Source: G965233625 sp965233625 (lineage in GTDB: Bacteria; Planctomycetota; Planctomycetia; Pirellulales; Pirellulaceae). Taken from it: a stretch of DNA of 64,000 nucleotides. The first letter of the stretch is position 1. The number at the start of each line of letters is the position of its first letter. Position numbers and translations under genes: made by a program. Location: the NCBI GenBank assembly GCA_965233625.1, contig OZ247499.1:496001-560000 (forward strand), written 5' to 3'. Under the pieces are notes generated by a model that saw only the letters and a program-made list of their open reading frames with translations, was not told where the DNA came from and searched no databases. Positions 1-8,853 of the stretch are shown here, piece by piece.

Positions 1-742
1 CACCAAAACGTCGCAGCCACGTAGAGCCTCGCGCGCCCGGCGGCGCGACCAGCAGAGCCTGTGACCAGTCAAACTTTTTATCCACATGCATCACATTCTG
101 AAGGGGCGGAAGATCCACCCCACACGCCTCGTAGGCGCGGCAGGACTTAAGAATCGCCCCGTGCCCGAAGATCGGCCCCAGGTCTGGATCAACACCAGAC
201 AGCAGCCGTTGTGCCTTTCCTACCGAATAACCGAACAGCACGCTGGCTTTGCCGGCAGCCATATTATCCCGGCGCCACTGATCGATATCGGCGAAAACGT
301 CAGCGGATGCTGGCCAACGGTAAACAGGCAATCCAAAAGTGGACTCGGTAATAAACGTATGGCACCGCACCGCTTCAAACGGTTGGCAAGTGGCATCTTC
401 CTGCAGCTTGTAATCGCCCGAAACGACCAATACTTCATCGCGGTGTTCGATGCGGATCTGCGCCGAACCCGTCATGTGGCCAGCCGGGTGCAGCGAAACA
501 CGCACGCCATTGATAAACACCGGCTCACCGAAGTTGACAAACTGAAACTCCGCCTTATCGCCCAGACGCATGCGGAAGATCGCTTCGCCGGTTCTGGCCG
601 CCAGATACTTGTTACAGCCCCAGCGTGCATGATCGCTGTGGGCGTGCGTAATCACTGCGCGCGGCACGGGCCGCCACGGGTCAACGTAGAAGTCGCCCGC
701 TTCACAGTACAATCCGCGCGGTGTTTCAGTGAGTAACGCCAT
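1..742 (-). CDS. Ligase-associated DNA exonuclease, metallo-beta-lactamase fold (partial)
   Basis: The reading frame opens at an ATG (742) and runs off the left edge, so about 247 N-terminal residues are visible. Seen: the metallo-beta-lactamase metal motif HAHSDH at residues 33-38, then HPAGHMTGSAQ and VVSGDYK, spaced as in the CPSF/SNM1-like nucleases. The opening LLTETPRGLYCEAGDFYVDP resembles the family annotated as ligase-associated DNA exonuclease (TIGR04122). Known: members usually sit beside an Lhr-like helicase and an ATP-dependent DNA ligase. Inferred: a metal-dependent nuclease in cytoplasmic DNA repair. It is the third gene of a minus-strand run, 44 bases after the UdgX gene, and the ligase and helicase may lie just outside the window. 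Family assignment is fairly sure; substrate is not. Confidence 0.85.
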   Translation of the reverse strand, partial: MALLTETPRGLYCEAGDFYVDPWRPVPRAVITHAHSDHARWGCNKYLAARTGEAIFRMRLGDKAEFQFVNFGEPVFINGVRVSLHPAGHMTGSAQIRIEHRDEVLVVSGDYKLQEDATCQPFEAVRCHTFITESTFGLPVYRWPASADVFADIDQWRRDNMAAGKASVLFGYSVGKAQRLLSGVDPDLGPIFGHGAILKSCRAYEACGVDLPPLQNVMHVDKKFDWSQALLVAPPGARGSTWLRRFG

Positions 743-786
743 CTTTCCTTATCGGGTAGCGAATCTTCCCGTTAGTTAAATCGAAT

Positions 787-2214
787 CTATTTCAACAGAC
801 GCCACGCTGCGGCCAGATCCGCCGTCAGTTCTTTGCGTTTCCTGCTGGCAGCCACATCGCCCGATGCACGCAGAATGGCCGACGGATGCCAGGTGGCGAT
901 CGTCTGCGGACAGTAATCACTGGGCAGCGTCTGACCGCGTTTCTCCGTCAGCCGGAAGCCAGGTCCGATCAGGGATTGCGCGGCCGTCGCCCCCAGACAC
1001 ACCAGCACGGAAGCCTGGGGCAACAGGCTCCACTCCGCATCAAACCAGGGCTTGCAACAACGTATCTCCCGCGCTCCAGGACGCCGGTGCAGCCGTTTCT
1101 TGCCACGCGGAGTCTGCACCGTTTCGTGCTTAAAGTGTTTCACCACATTGGTGGCATAAACACTTTCGCGTGCGATGCCTGCGGCACGTAATGCGGCGTC
1201 AAGTTCCCGCCCCGCAGGGCCAGTAAACGGGCGTCCGGCAAGATCTTCCTGATCGCCCGGCTGTTCCCCGACGAGCACCAGGCGGGCCGTTGCGGGTCCA
1301 TCGCCGGGGACGACCTGCGTTGCGTACTTGAAGAGATCGCATGCCGTGCACGCGGTCTGCAGTTCTGCGAGTGTCGCCAAGTCGGCGGGCGGTGCAGCTT
1401 GAGACTGGATCAGCTGCGCGGCTGTTGTCTGGTAACCTTCGCTGCGGCGGATCATCTCAGCAACCCGTGCGGGGGCGTCTTCCAGCAGTTGCGGGATTAG
1501 CTCGGTTTCGGGCAACGTCGGCCAGTGCCGCACCGGCATTTCGCTTTTCATCATTTCCACTTTGATGCGGGCGGGATTGAAGATATTGCCGTAGTACGTT
1601 TTCCAGAGTTTTTCCAGTTCGTCCTCGCCTGGTGCAGCGGAACGTGGCGCCCCGGGGCCGTAGTGCAGCGTTGAGCCATCCCACGCAACCGATTCATCCG
1701 GCGTCAGAATCGTCCAGTTCATGCCGCGGAAACGGCGTGAGAAGAACGGCGCCACCTTGCGGACAATCCGATGATCGGGCCGGTGCCAGGCGATAAAGTG
1801 CGATACATTTTCACGCTGCACTTCGCGGAAACGGACGAAAGCCTTCATCTTGTGCGCGTCGCGACGCACCTGTTTCTCCATCTGCATCAACCTAGCGACG
1901 TCGTCGTCCGTCACAATTTCCAGCAGGTGCGGCTCGTCATGCGTTAACCGCCACAACACCCGGTACAACAGGTGCCAGCGATCCGGCGCCCGATGATAGG
2001 CTGCCTCCTGCGATAACGCGACGAACTGCTTCGGCACGCTAAAGGTTTTCCGCTGGTCTGACGGCAATTCCTCCAACAGGTCACTGCCGTCGAACATGCC
2101 GGTCTGTCCATCGTCTTCCAGTAACTGACATTCGTGCGGCGGGCAATTACCGGCCAGCAACCGCCTGGCAGTCGTCCGCCAGTCTTCGAACCCTTCGATG
2201 GTCAGCGTGAACAT
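787..2214 (-). CDS. DUF4130 - UdgX fusion (uracil-DNA-capturing protein)
   Basis: About 475 residues from the ATG at 2214; a GTG at 2229 would add five residues and overlap the upstream gene. Numbered from the GTG, residues 1-240 match the DUF4130/TIGR03915 'DNA metabolism' domain and 280-480 are a UDG-superfamily domain. Seen: motif GEQPGDQED (321-329), CxxC at 294/297 and further Cys at 391-392 and 411, which could bind 4Fe-4S, KKRLH (377-381), and the C-terminal WHPSAILR loop. Known: UdgX binds uracil-DNA and its R-loop histidine forms a covalent bond with the abasic site; here H381 is kept although the loop reads KKRLH rather than KRRIH. Inferred: suicide capture or protection of uracil sites. 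The ATG follows five bases after the radical SAM stop codon begins, so the two are probably translated together. Confidence 0.93.
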   Translation of the reverse strand: MFTLTIEGFEDWRTTARRLLAGNCPPHECQLLEDDGQTGMFDGSDLLEELPSDQRKTFSVPKQFVALSQEAAYHRAPDRWHLLYRVLWRLTHDEPHLLEIVTDDDVARLMQMEKQVRRDAHKMKAFVRFREVQRENVSHFIAWHRPDHRIVRKVAPFFSRRFRGMNWTILTPDESVAWDGSTLHYGPGAPRSAAPGEDELEKLWKTYYGNIFNPARIKVEMMKSEMPVRHWPTLPETELIPQLLEDAPARVAEMIRRSEGYQTTAAQLIQSQAAPPADLATLAELQTACTACDLFKYATQVVPGDGPATARLVLVGEQPGDQEDLAGRPFTGPAGRELDAALRAAGIARESVYATNVVKHFKHETVQTPRGKKRLHRRPGAREIRCCKPWFDAEWSLLPQASVLVCLGATAAQSLIGPGFRLTEKRGQTLPSDYCPQTIATWHPSAILRASGDVAASRKRKELTADLAAAWRLLK

Positions 2215-2218
2215 AGCG

Positions 2219-3487
2219 TTACAACTCACCAGACAGGGCGGCGCCCGCGGTGTCGAACAGCGTCAGTTGCCGTTCGGGCGGTGCGATATGCTGCTGTAAC
2301 TTCGTCTGATCCAGAAGCTGCAACGCCGGATTGTGATCCGCCGTAATCACAAACGCTTTGGTCCGTTTCCAGGCAACGCGCAGCTTACGAAGGTCCGCCG
2401 TTGTGATTTTTGTATGACGGCGGATCGAGAGAATGCGTTTTACGTTCCGCACGCCAATGCCCGGGATGCGTAACAATTGTTCCCGGCTGGCTTTGTTCAC
2501 ATCGACTGGAAAAAACTCCCGGTGCGCCAATGCCCACGCCAGCTTCGGATCGATCTCGAGATCCAGATTCTTATCCTCGCGGACGACAACTTCTTTCACA
2601 TCGAAGCCGTAGAACCGCAGCAACCAGTCTGCCTGATAAAGCCGGTGTTCGCGCACTAGGGGCGGACTCTTGCCGGGCAAGACGGCATCGGCGTGCGGAA
2701 TAGGACTGTAAGCCGAATAGTAAACCCGCCGCAGTTTGTGGCCGCCGTAAAGTTCATCCGCCGTTTGCAGAATCTCGCTGTCGGGCGTGGGCGTGGCGCC
2801 GACGATCATCTGCGTGCTCTGCCCTGCTGGCGTGAATCGTGGCGGTTTCATGCCGGCTTTGCGGTCGGCTTTATTTTCGTCAATCTTCTCCCGGATGTTA
2901 TGCATCGCGGAGGTGATTTCGGGCTTCTTCTTCTCAGGCGCCAGTTGCAGCAAGTCACCTTCCGTCGGAAGTTCGATATTCACGCTGAGGCGGTCAGCCC
3001 ACAGACCCGCTTCTTCGATCAACTCTTCAGACGCGCCGGGAATGGTCTTCAGGTGGATGTAACCGCCGAAGTGCTGCACCTCCCGCAAGGTCCGGGCGAC
3101 AAGCACCAGACGCTCCATCGTATAATCAGAGTTCTGGATGATGCCGCTACTAAGAAACAAGCCCTCGATGTAATTCCGCTTGTAGAAATCCATCGTCAGC
3201 TTGACCACCTCCGCCACGGTAAATCGCGCACGCGGTGTGTCGCTGGTGACGCGGTTGACGCAGTACTGACAGTCGAAGATGCAATAGTTGGTCAGCAGAA
3301 TCTTTAGCAACGAGACGCACCGTCCATCGGGCGTGTAGCTGTGGCAGATGCCCATGCCTTCGGTGCTGCCGATCTGGCTGCCGGGCCGGGTCGATTTAGA
3401 ACCGCTGCTCGCGCAGGAGGCATCGTACTTCGCAGCGTCGGCCAGAATCGCCAGTTTGCCTTCGAGATTGCTGGAAGGTGTGGTCAT
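2219..3487 (-). CDS. Putative DNA modification/repair radical SAM protein (TIGR03916-like)
   Basis: 422 residues. Seen: the radical SAM cluster motif C69-x3-C73-x2-C76 within NYCIFDCQYC, conserved flanks typical of the 'putative DNA modification/repair radical SAM protein' family, and a helix-hairpin-helix at residues 331-353 (NKASREQLLRIPGIGVRNVK) for DNA binding. Known: this family is found next to the DUF4130/UdgX protein in many bacteria; its reaction is not established. Inferred: SAM-radical chemistry on DNA or on a repair intermediate. First gene of the run that continues into UdgX and the exonuclease. The stop codon overlaps the alternative GTG start of the next gene. Confidence 0.9.
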   Translation of the reverse strand: MTTPSSNLEGKLAILADAAKYDASCASSGSKSTRPGSQIGSTEGMGICHSYTPDGRCVSLLKILLTNYCIFDCQYCVNRVTSDTPRARFTVAEVVKLTMDFYKRNYIEGLFLSSGIIQNSDYTMERLVLVARTLREVQHFGGYIHLKTIPGASEELIEEAGLWADRLSVNIELPTEGDLLQLAPEKKKPEITSAMHNIREKIDENKADRKAGMKPPRFTPAGQSTQMIVGATPTPDSEILQTADELYGGHKLRRVYYSAYSPIPHADAVLPGKSPPLVREHRLYQADWLLRFYGFDVKEVVVREDKNLDLEIDPKLAWALAHREFFPVDVNKASREQLLRIPGIGVRNVKRILSIRRHTKITTADLRKLRVAWKRTKAFVITADHNPALQLLDQTKLQQHIAPPERQLTLFDTAGAALSGEL

Positions 3488-3633
3488 CTAGTTGCTGGGG
3501 GTGATTCCATTCAGGTGCGGCTAAAACTCGTCGTTGTCGTTGGTTCCCCTCACTTCCCATGTTAGGCCGCAACCCCTATCTGACCAGTCTTGAATTTCGC
3601 TCCTTTCGCGCAAGCGTCTACATGTGCCGCTGC

Positions 3634-5241
3634 TTAAGGTTTCTTTTTTGCAGCAGGTTTGCCGGACTTTTTGCGTCGCGATGGTGCCGGCAACACGTTT
3701 GAAGCTTTGGCCCACTGCTGCCAATCCTGCAGCAGGGTGTAGGCCTGCTGAGGCTCTGTGGATCGAAGGTTTTGCTGCTCTGTACGGTCCTTTGCCATGT
3801 CAAACATTTCCCAGGCGCCCGTTCTACCTGTACGCACCAGTTTGCGATTGCCGCGGCGGATAGCGGCGTTTCCTTCATGCTCCCAGTACAGCGTGCGCGA
3901 TGCGAATTCTCCCTTACCGGTCAGCAACGGCTTGAGGCTTTGCCCTTGCATGGGTGTGATGTCGTGGCCGCCAAACTTCTCTGGATAGCTGGCGCCTGAT
4001 AGGTCCACGCAAGTGGCCATGATGTCGATGACGTGGGCGGGCGTTGTCACCCAGTTTGCATCGGGCTTGATGGCTGCCGGCCAGTGCGCGATCAGCGGTG
4101 TGGCGATGCCGCCTTCGTGGTTGTAATGCTTGTACTTGCGGAACGGCGTGTTGTTCAGATGAGCCCAGCACCGCCCGATGAAAACGTTGGAATGTGGATC
4201 GCCGGGCTGCTTCCCCTCGTACCTGCCCGCCACACCAGACTCGGCGTTGCCGCCATTATCAGCCAGAAAAAGAATGAGCGTGTTGTCGTACTGGTTGCGT
4301 CGCTTCAAGGCTTCAACAAGCTTGCCCATGTTCTTATCCACTTCTTCGATCATGGCAGCGTAGATCGCCATCATATCGTCGTAGCGTTTCTTCTGAGCTT
4401 CAGGCAGCGACGCCCAGGCGGGCATCTGTTCCGGCCGCGGCTCAAGCTTCCATTTCGAATCAACGAGGCCGAGTTCTTTCTGGCGGGCGAAACGCTGTTC
4501 ACGCAGTTTGTCCCAGCCCGTCATATATTTGCCCCGGTATTTTGCGATTGTTGCTTCAGGCGCCATGCAGGGGAAATGCGGCGCGACATGGGCCAGGTAA
4601 AGAAAGAATGGCTTCTTCTGCGCGATTGCCTCGTTGATAAACTTTACGCCCTGCTCCGTCCAAAGATCGCTGCCATACCAGGGTGGATTGAACTGCGGGT
4701 CGTTCCGCGCAACCTCCGCCCCATTCAGATAGAGCTTGGCGCCGCCCTTGAAGCCCGTTTGATTCGAAAAGTGCAGCCCGCCCGCCGCTAAATTCAAGCT
4801 GCGTTGAAAACCGCGGCCCGGCGGCGTTACACCATGTTCAAAACCCACGTGCCACTTGCCAGTCATGGCGGTCAGGTATCCAGCGTTGTTAAGCACCTCG
4901 GCGATGGTCACGCATTTCTCGTTCAACCTGCCACGGTAGCCGGGCGCCTTCTGATCCGACGTCATCCACCCCATACCCGCCTGATGCGAATATAAACCTG
5001 TAAGCAGCGACGCCCGCGTGGGGCAGCACCGCCCGGTGTTATAAAACTGAGAAAACTTCTTGCCGCCCTTTGCCAACGCGTCTAGGTGGGGCGTTGGAAT
5101 TTCGGAGCCGTAGCAACCAATGTCTGAGAAACCCATATCATCGACCATCACTACCACGATATTGGGCCGGTCGGCGGCAGATACAACTGAGGACAGTGCA
5201 ACTAAAATGAGGCCTGAAATCGCAAGGGGCAAGAACCGCAT
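3634..5241 (-). CDS. Arylsulfatase-type sulfatase, exported
   Basis: 535 residues. A Sec signal peptide covers residues 1-22 (MRFLPLAISGLILVALSSVV, then SAA). Seen: metal-binding D34-D35 in VVMVDDMGFSDIGCYG, and the sulfatase signature CCPTRASLLTG, with Cys72 as the expected formylglycine site (C-x-P-x-R). GKWHVG and the FLADNGG metal motif follow. The C-terminal tail is Lys-rich (RRKKSGKPAAKKKP). Known: formylglycine sulfatases hydrolyse sulfate esters and planctomycetes encode many. The substrate, probably a sulfated polysaccharide, cannot be read from sequence. Stands alone on the minus strand, divergent from the gene at 5466. No maturation enzyme (FGE or anSME) is visible in the window. 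Confidence 0.94.
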   Translation of the reverse strand: MRFLPLAISGLILVALSSVVSAADRPNIVVVMVDDMGFSDIGCYGSEIPTPHLDALAKGGKKFSQFYNTGRCCPTRASLLTGLYSHQAGMGWMTSDQKAPGYRGRLNEKCVTIAEVLNNAGYLTAMTGKWHVGFEHGVTPPGRGFQRSLNLAAGGLHFSNQTGFKGGAKLYLNGAEVARNDPQFNPPWYGSDLWTEQGVKFINEAIAQKKPFFLYLAHVAPHFPCMAPEATIAKYRGKYMTGWDKLREQRFARQKELGLVDSKWKLEPRPEQMPAWASLPEAQKKRYDDMMAIYAAMIEEVDKNMGKLVEALKRRNQYDNTLILFLADNGGNAESGVAGRYEGKQPGDPHSNVFIGRCWAHLNNTPFRKYKHYNHEGGIATPLIAHWPAAIKPDANWVTTPAHVIDIMATCVDLSGASYPEKFGGHDITPMQGQSLKPLLTGKGEFASRTLYWEHEGNAAIRRGNRKLVRTGRTGAWEMFDMAKDRTEQQNLRSTEPQQAYTLLQDWQQWAKASNVLPAPSRRKKSGKPAAKKKP

Positions 5242-5465
5242 ACGGATGATTCCCGGAAGAAGTTAATTAGCGAGGAGATATCTGTCCGTGCATCGTAACT
5301 CTGAGCCTGCTCTAGTGCGAGCCTTCTGTGTGAGCAGAATCAACCTGTCAAAAAAGTTCTGGAATCATTCTGTACGGTAACAAAGGCGTAACATGCACCG
5401 GCTACGATGGCGGACCGTATTGGTCAGATGCATTCGACGATTCTAATGTGACTGGAGACATTGCC

Positions 5466-6905
5466 ATGAAATTCCCCCTCGCCATCTGCCTTCTCACCGC
5501 ATTACTGGCGCTAACGCCCATCGGCGCCGTGTATGCGGCTTCGCCTGCGGAAACGCTGGAAGCGGGCATCTATCAGGAAGAAACCAAAGGTGACCTTACC
5601 GAAGCAATTAAAACCTACCGCAAGGTGATTGCCGACGCAGAGAAATCGCAGGAGCTTGCCGCCCAGGCGCAGTTCCGCCTCGCACACTGCTTGCTCAAGC
5701 TGGGCAAAAAGGCAGAAGCAACCGCAGCCTTCGAAACGCTTATTGAAAAGTATCCGCAACAGAAGGAGCTGGTTGCAAAAGCCAGAAAGATGACGCCCGC
5801 CGGCGTTGCCTTGCAACTGGCAATGTGGAAGCCGGGTGAGCAACTGACCCTGACGATGAAACTTCCCAACGGGGCGCCAATCGGGCTGGTTGGCACCTAC
5901 GTGGAAGCGGGCAAAGTTGACGGCAAGCCCGTCTGGAAAATGGTGGTCCGTCGCCATGTTGCCGGCGGCCTGAATGCAGGACTCAGCCGGGTGACGGTCG
6001 ATCAAGCAACCAATCTGCCTCTCAGCAGCGACTGGAGCCATACGCTGCTTGGCGACGCGAAAACAAAATGGTCTCCTACAAAGCTGGTCATCACAACAAT
6101 CAAAGACGACAAGCCCGTAGAGAAAACGGTCGAAACGAATTCGGTGGCGTACTCTAATGATCAGTGGTTCTATGGCTTCAGGCAGCTGCCTCTCGAAAAG
6201 GGTTACAAGGTCACACTGCCTATCCGTGTCGCTTTCAGCGGCGGTAGCGCCGTGGGCCTGGAGATGACGGTGGCGGGAAAAGAAAAAGTGGAAACGCCCG
6301 CTGGCACATTCGAGTGTTTCAAGCTGGACACAAACATCGCCCAGACGTTTTGGGTCACGGACACACCTGAGCGGTATATTGCCCGCTTCGACGCGGGCGG
6401 CGTCTCCGCGCTGCTGACCTCCATCGGTGATGGAAATGAGGAAAAGCTTTCCAATGACAGCGTTGGCCTCACCCTAGTGAAGCCGGCAGACTGGTTTCAC
6501 TACGCGAGTAAGCACGATAATCCAGCCAACCGCGGTGGCTTCCGCCTCGCAGCGCGCGACTCTATCCAAAGCATGGTGGTGGATGTACGCCAGAAGAAGC
6601 TGCTTGCGAAAGAGGAGCAACAATCGGTCAAGGCATGGCTCGATGCTCATGCAACGGAAATTAAAGACCAGTTCCAGGGGGCTAAGATTGTGGATGGTTC
6701 GCGCCGGAAGGCAACCGTTGCAGGAGAAGCCGGAGAAACGCTGACCATTGCCTACGCTTCAGGGAACATGCAGGTCCTGGCGGATATCTTCGTGGCGTTC
6801 AAAGGTGACAAGGCGATAGAAATCGTCCTGTCTGGCAAGAAAGCTGCGGTCGAAAACGGGCGTGCAGCCGCTGCCAAAGTCATTAGCTCCGTCACGGTCA
6901 AGTAA
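5466..6905 (+). CDS. Exported TPR protein with DUF3108-like core, function unknown
   Basis: 479 residues from the ATG at 5466, which follows a GGAGA ribosome site (5453-5457); an in-frame start at 5448 would precede the signal peptide by six residues. Seen: a Sec signal (MKFPLAICLLTALLALTPIG...YAA), one or two TPR-like helical repeats at about residues 25-90 (AIKTYRKVIADAE, AQFRLAHCLLKLGK), then a beta-rich part with VETPAGTFECFKLDT, a motif like the DUF3108/TapB group. A last region of about 140 residues is not recognised. Its stop is two bases before the GTG of the histidine kinase, so the three genes to 9536 look like one operon. It may supply the periplasmic side of that signalling system, but this is a guess. 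Confidence 0.8.
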   Translation: MKFPLAICLLTALLALTPIGAVYAASPAETLEAGIYQEETKGDLTEAIKTYRKVIADAEKSQELAAQAQFRLAHCLLKLGKKAEATAAFETLIEKYPQQKELVAKARKMTPAGVALQLAMWKPGEQLTLTMKLPNGAPIGLVGTYVEAGKVDGKPVWKMVVRRHVAGGLNAGLSRVTVDQATNLPLSSDWSHTLLGDAKTKWSPTKLVITTIKDDKPVEKTVETNSVAYSNDQWFYGFRQLPLEKGYKVTLPIRVAFSGGSAVGLEMTVAGKEKVETPAGTFECFKLDTNIAQTFWVTDTPERYIARFDAGGVSALLTSIGDGNEEKLSNDSVGLTLVKPADWFHYASKHDNPANRGGFRLAARDSIQSMVVDVRQKKLLAKEEQQSVKAWLDAHATEIKDQFQGAKIVDGSRRKATVAGEAGETLTIAYASGNMQVLADIFVAFKGDKAIEIVLSGKKAAVENGRAAAAKVISSVTVK

Positions 6906-6906
6906 C

Positions 6907-8853
6907 GTGTTGCAGAGATGGTCAACAATCCGCAGCGGGCAGGCACGCGAGCTATGGCCCGTCGTGCTCCTGCTGCTGGTGGTAATGACGCCCACGCTGG
7001 GTCTGCTCTGGTTTGTCAGCCTCGCCATGCGCAACGAACAGCTTGCGCATCGCCAACGCCTGACCGACGCCTACCGTGGCCATCTCTTGAATGTTCAGCA
7101 GCATATCGATGAACACTGGCAGCAGATCGTCCGCGACGTTGGCGACGATGTGAAAGGTGCTACTTCCAGCGAGAATGCGCAGCAACGGTTTGCAGACGCC
7201 ATCACCAACGGGCAGTGCGATTCCGTGATCTGCTTCAACACAGCGGGCGACATTACCTACCCGCAGACCCAACCAGCAACTGCCGGCGCCGTGCTTGGCA
7301 GCGTCTGGGACGAAGCGAACCGTGTTGAGTTCGAACGCCAGAACCCCAGCGCCGCCGCGGATATCTACGAAGGGATCGCAGCATCGGCGACCAGCCCCTA
7401 CACCCGCGCCGTCGCCATCCGCGCCCAGGTGCGGTGTCTGTTCAAAAACCGGCAACAGGCCGATGCACTGCAACTGGTGAATGCGACCTCTAAGGGCGAA
7501 CTTGCTCTGGTCCGCGATGCGCAGCGGCGGGTTATCGTTGCTGGGATCGAACTCATGGCAGTTGAACTGGTGAAAGACCGCACACTGACGCTCAGTATTC
7601 TGCAGCGTTTGCAGCGTCGGCTTCAGCAGCACGACGAACAGCGTCTGCCCGCCACGCAGCGGTTGTTCATTATGAAGCGTCTGCATCAAATGGACGCAAG
7701 CTGGGTGGATGAAAGGACACTGCACGCCGAAGACCTGGCCGCCCGTTTTGTCGCCGCGCATCCATCGCCTGCACGCAAACCCGCGTTACGGCAGAGTCAA
7801 CTGGCAGATGTCTGGCAGATTGATAGCGGCGGCGACATGCTGCTTCTTTATTCCACAGATACAGCCACCCGGCTGTGCGAAACTGCCGCCGCCCGCGCAA
7901 GTCTTCCCAAGGATATTGATGTCGCCGTGTTGTCGCCGGGTGATCAGCCCGCCAAGAGTGAAATCCTTTCAATCGCCGCAGGACCACGCTTACCCGGCTG
8001 GCGGCTCTCGCTTGCTGCTCCGGCGGAATTGGACAATACAACGTCGCAGCAACAGGCGATCTACATCTGGGCGGGCCTGCTCGTTGCCGGGTTCACGTCC
8101 ATCCTGGCAATGGTGATTGCGGCGGCCTTTCACCAGAAAATACGCGTCGCCAACCTGAAAAACGACCTGGTGGGAACCGTATCCCACGAATTGAAAACGC
8201 CCCTTAGCTCTATGCGGCTGCTGGTGGATACACTCCTGGACTCTCCAGAATTAGATCCGCAGCGAACGCGTGAATACCTGCAATTGATAGCACGGGAAAA
8301 CGCCCGCCTGAGCCGCATGATTGAGAACTTCCTGACGTTCTCACGACTAGAGCGTTCCAGCCAGGCACTCGAACTGCATGCAGTGGATGTGAATGAGATT
8401 GTCACCCGCGCCGTGGAGGCCGCCGGTGAACGGTTCCACGGCGATGACTGTAATCTGTCACTGCAGCTAGACCAGGATATTCCATCCGCCCGCGCGGACG
8501 CAGACGCCTTGTTGATCGTGCTGCTTAACCTGCTCGATAACGCCTACAAGTATTCTTCGCCCCCACGCGAGATAGAGATTCGCACCTTCAAACAAGCGCA
8601 GCGTATTCACATTTCCGTCACCGACAACGGTAGAGGGCTGACCTCTATGCAAAGGCGCCAGGTGTTTCAGAAGTTCTATCAGGTGGACCAGAGTCTTAAC
8701 CGCAAAGACGGCGGATGCGGGCTGGGGCTGGCGATTGTCAGTAGCATTGTCCGGGCTTCGGGCGGGGAGGTGCAAGTAAAAAGCCGGCCAGAGATGGGCA
8801 GCACCTTTACGGTCACGCTTGATGCGGCACGCGTTGAAAAGACGGAGGTGTGA
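6907..8853 (+). CDS. Membrane sensor histidine kinase
   Basis: About 648 residues from a GTG at 6907, one base after the preceding stop; the frame is open further up to a GTG at 6862, and a TTG lies at 6910, so the start is uncertain. Seen: an N-terminal membrane helix (VVLLLLVVMTPTLGLLWFV), a roughly 340-residue extracytoplasmic sensor region, and a second helix (WAGLLVAGFTSILAMVIAAA). HisKA follows with the H-box TVSHELKTPLSSMR (His427), then HATPase_c with LLNLLDNAYKYS and GGCGLGLAIVSSIV. The sensor region is not a family I recognise. It overlaps the response-regulator gene by TGATG, the usual arrangement for a cognate pair. Confidence 0.93.
   Translation: MLQRWSTIRSGQARELWPVVLLLLVVMTPTLGLLWFVSLAMRNEQLAHRQRLTDAYRGHLLNVQQHIDEHWQQIVRDVGDDVKGATSSENAQQRFADAITNGQCDSVICFNTAGDITYPQTQPATAGAVLGSVWDEANRVEFERQNPSAAADIYEGIAASATSPYTRAVAIRAQVRCLFKNRQQADALQLVNATSKGELALVRDAQRRVIVAGIELMAVELVKDRTLTLSILQRLQRRLQQHDEQRLPATQRLFIMKRLHQMDASWVDERTLHAEDLAARFVAAHPSPARKPALRQSQLADVWQIDSGGDMLLLYSTDTATRLCETAAARASLPKDIDVAVLSPGDQPAKSEILSIAAGPRLPGWRLSLAAPAELDNTTSQQQAIYIWAGLLVAGFTSILAMVIAAAFHQKIRVANLKNDLVGTVSHELKTPLSSMRLLVDTLLDSPELDPQRTREYLQLIARENARLSRMIENFLTFSRLERSSQALELHAVDVNEIVTRAVEAAGERFHGDDCNLSLQLDQDIPSARADADALLIVLLNLLDNAYKYSSPPREIEIRTFKQAQRIHISVTDNGRGLTSMQRRQVFQKFYQVDQSLNRKDGGCGLGLAIVSSIVRASGGEVQVKSRPEMGSTFTVTLDAARVEKTEV

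Noticed and set aside
86..736. 216-codon plus-strand open frame at the left edge
   Set aside because: It is the antisense of the exonuclease, whose minus frame has the HxHxDH metal motif; the plus translation has no family features.
2693..3307. 204-codon plus-strand open frame
   Set aside because: Antisense to the radical SAM gene, with no recognisable sequence and no ribosome site.
5242..5465. ECF-sigma-like GGAATC...CGTAA pair upstream of the TPR gene
   Set aside because: Hexamer spacing does not fit a known ECF promoter and no ECF factor is in the window.
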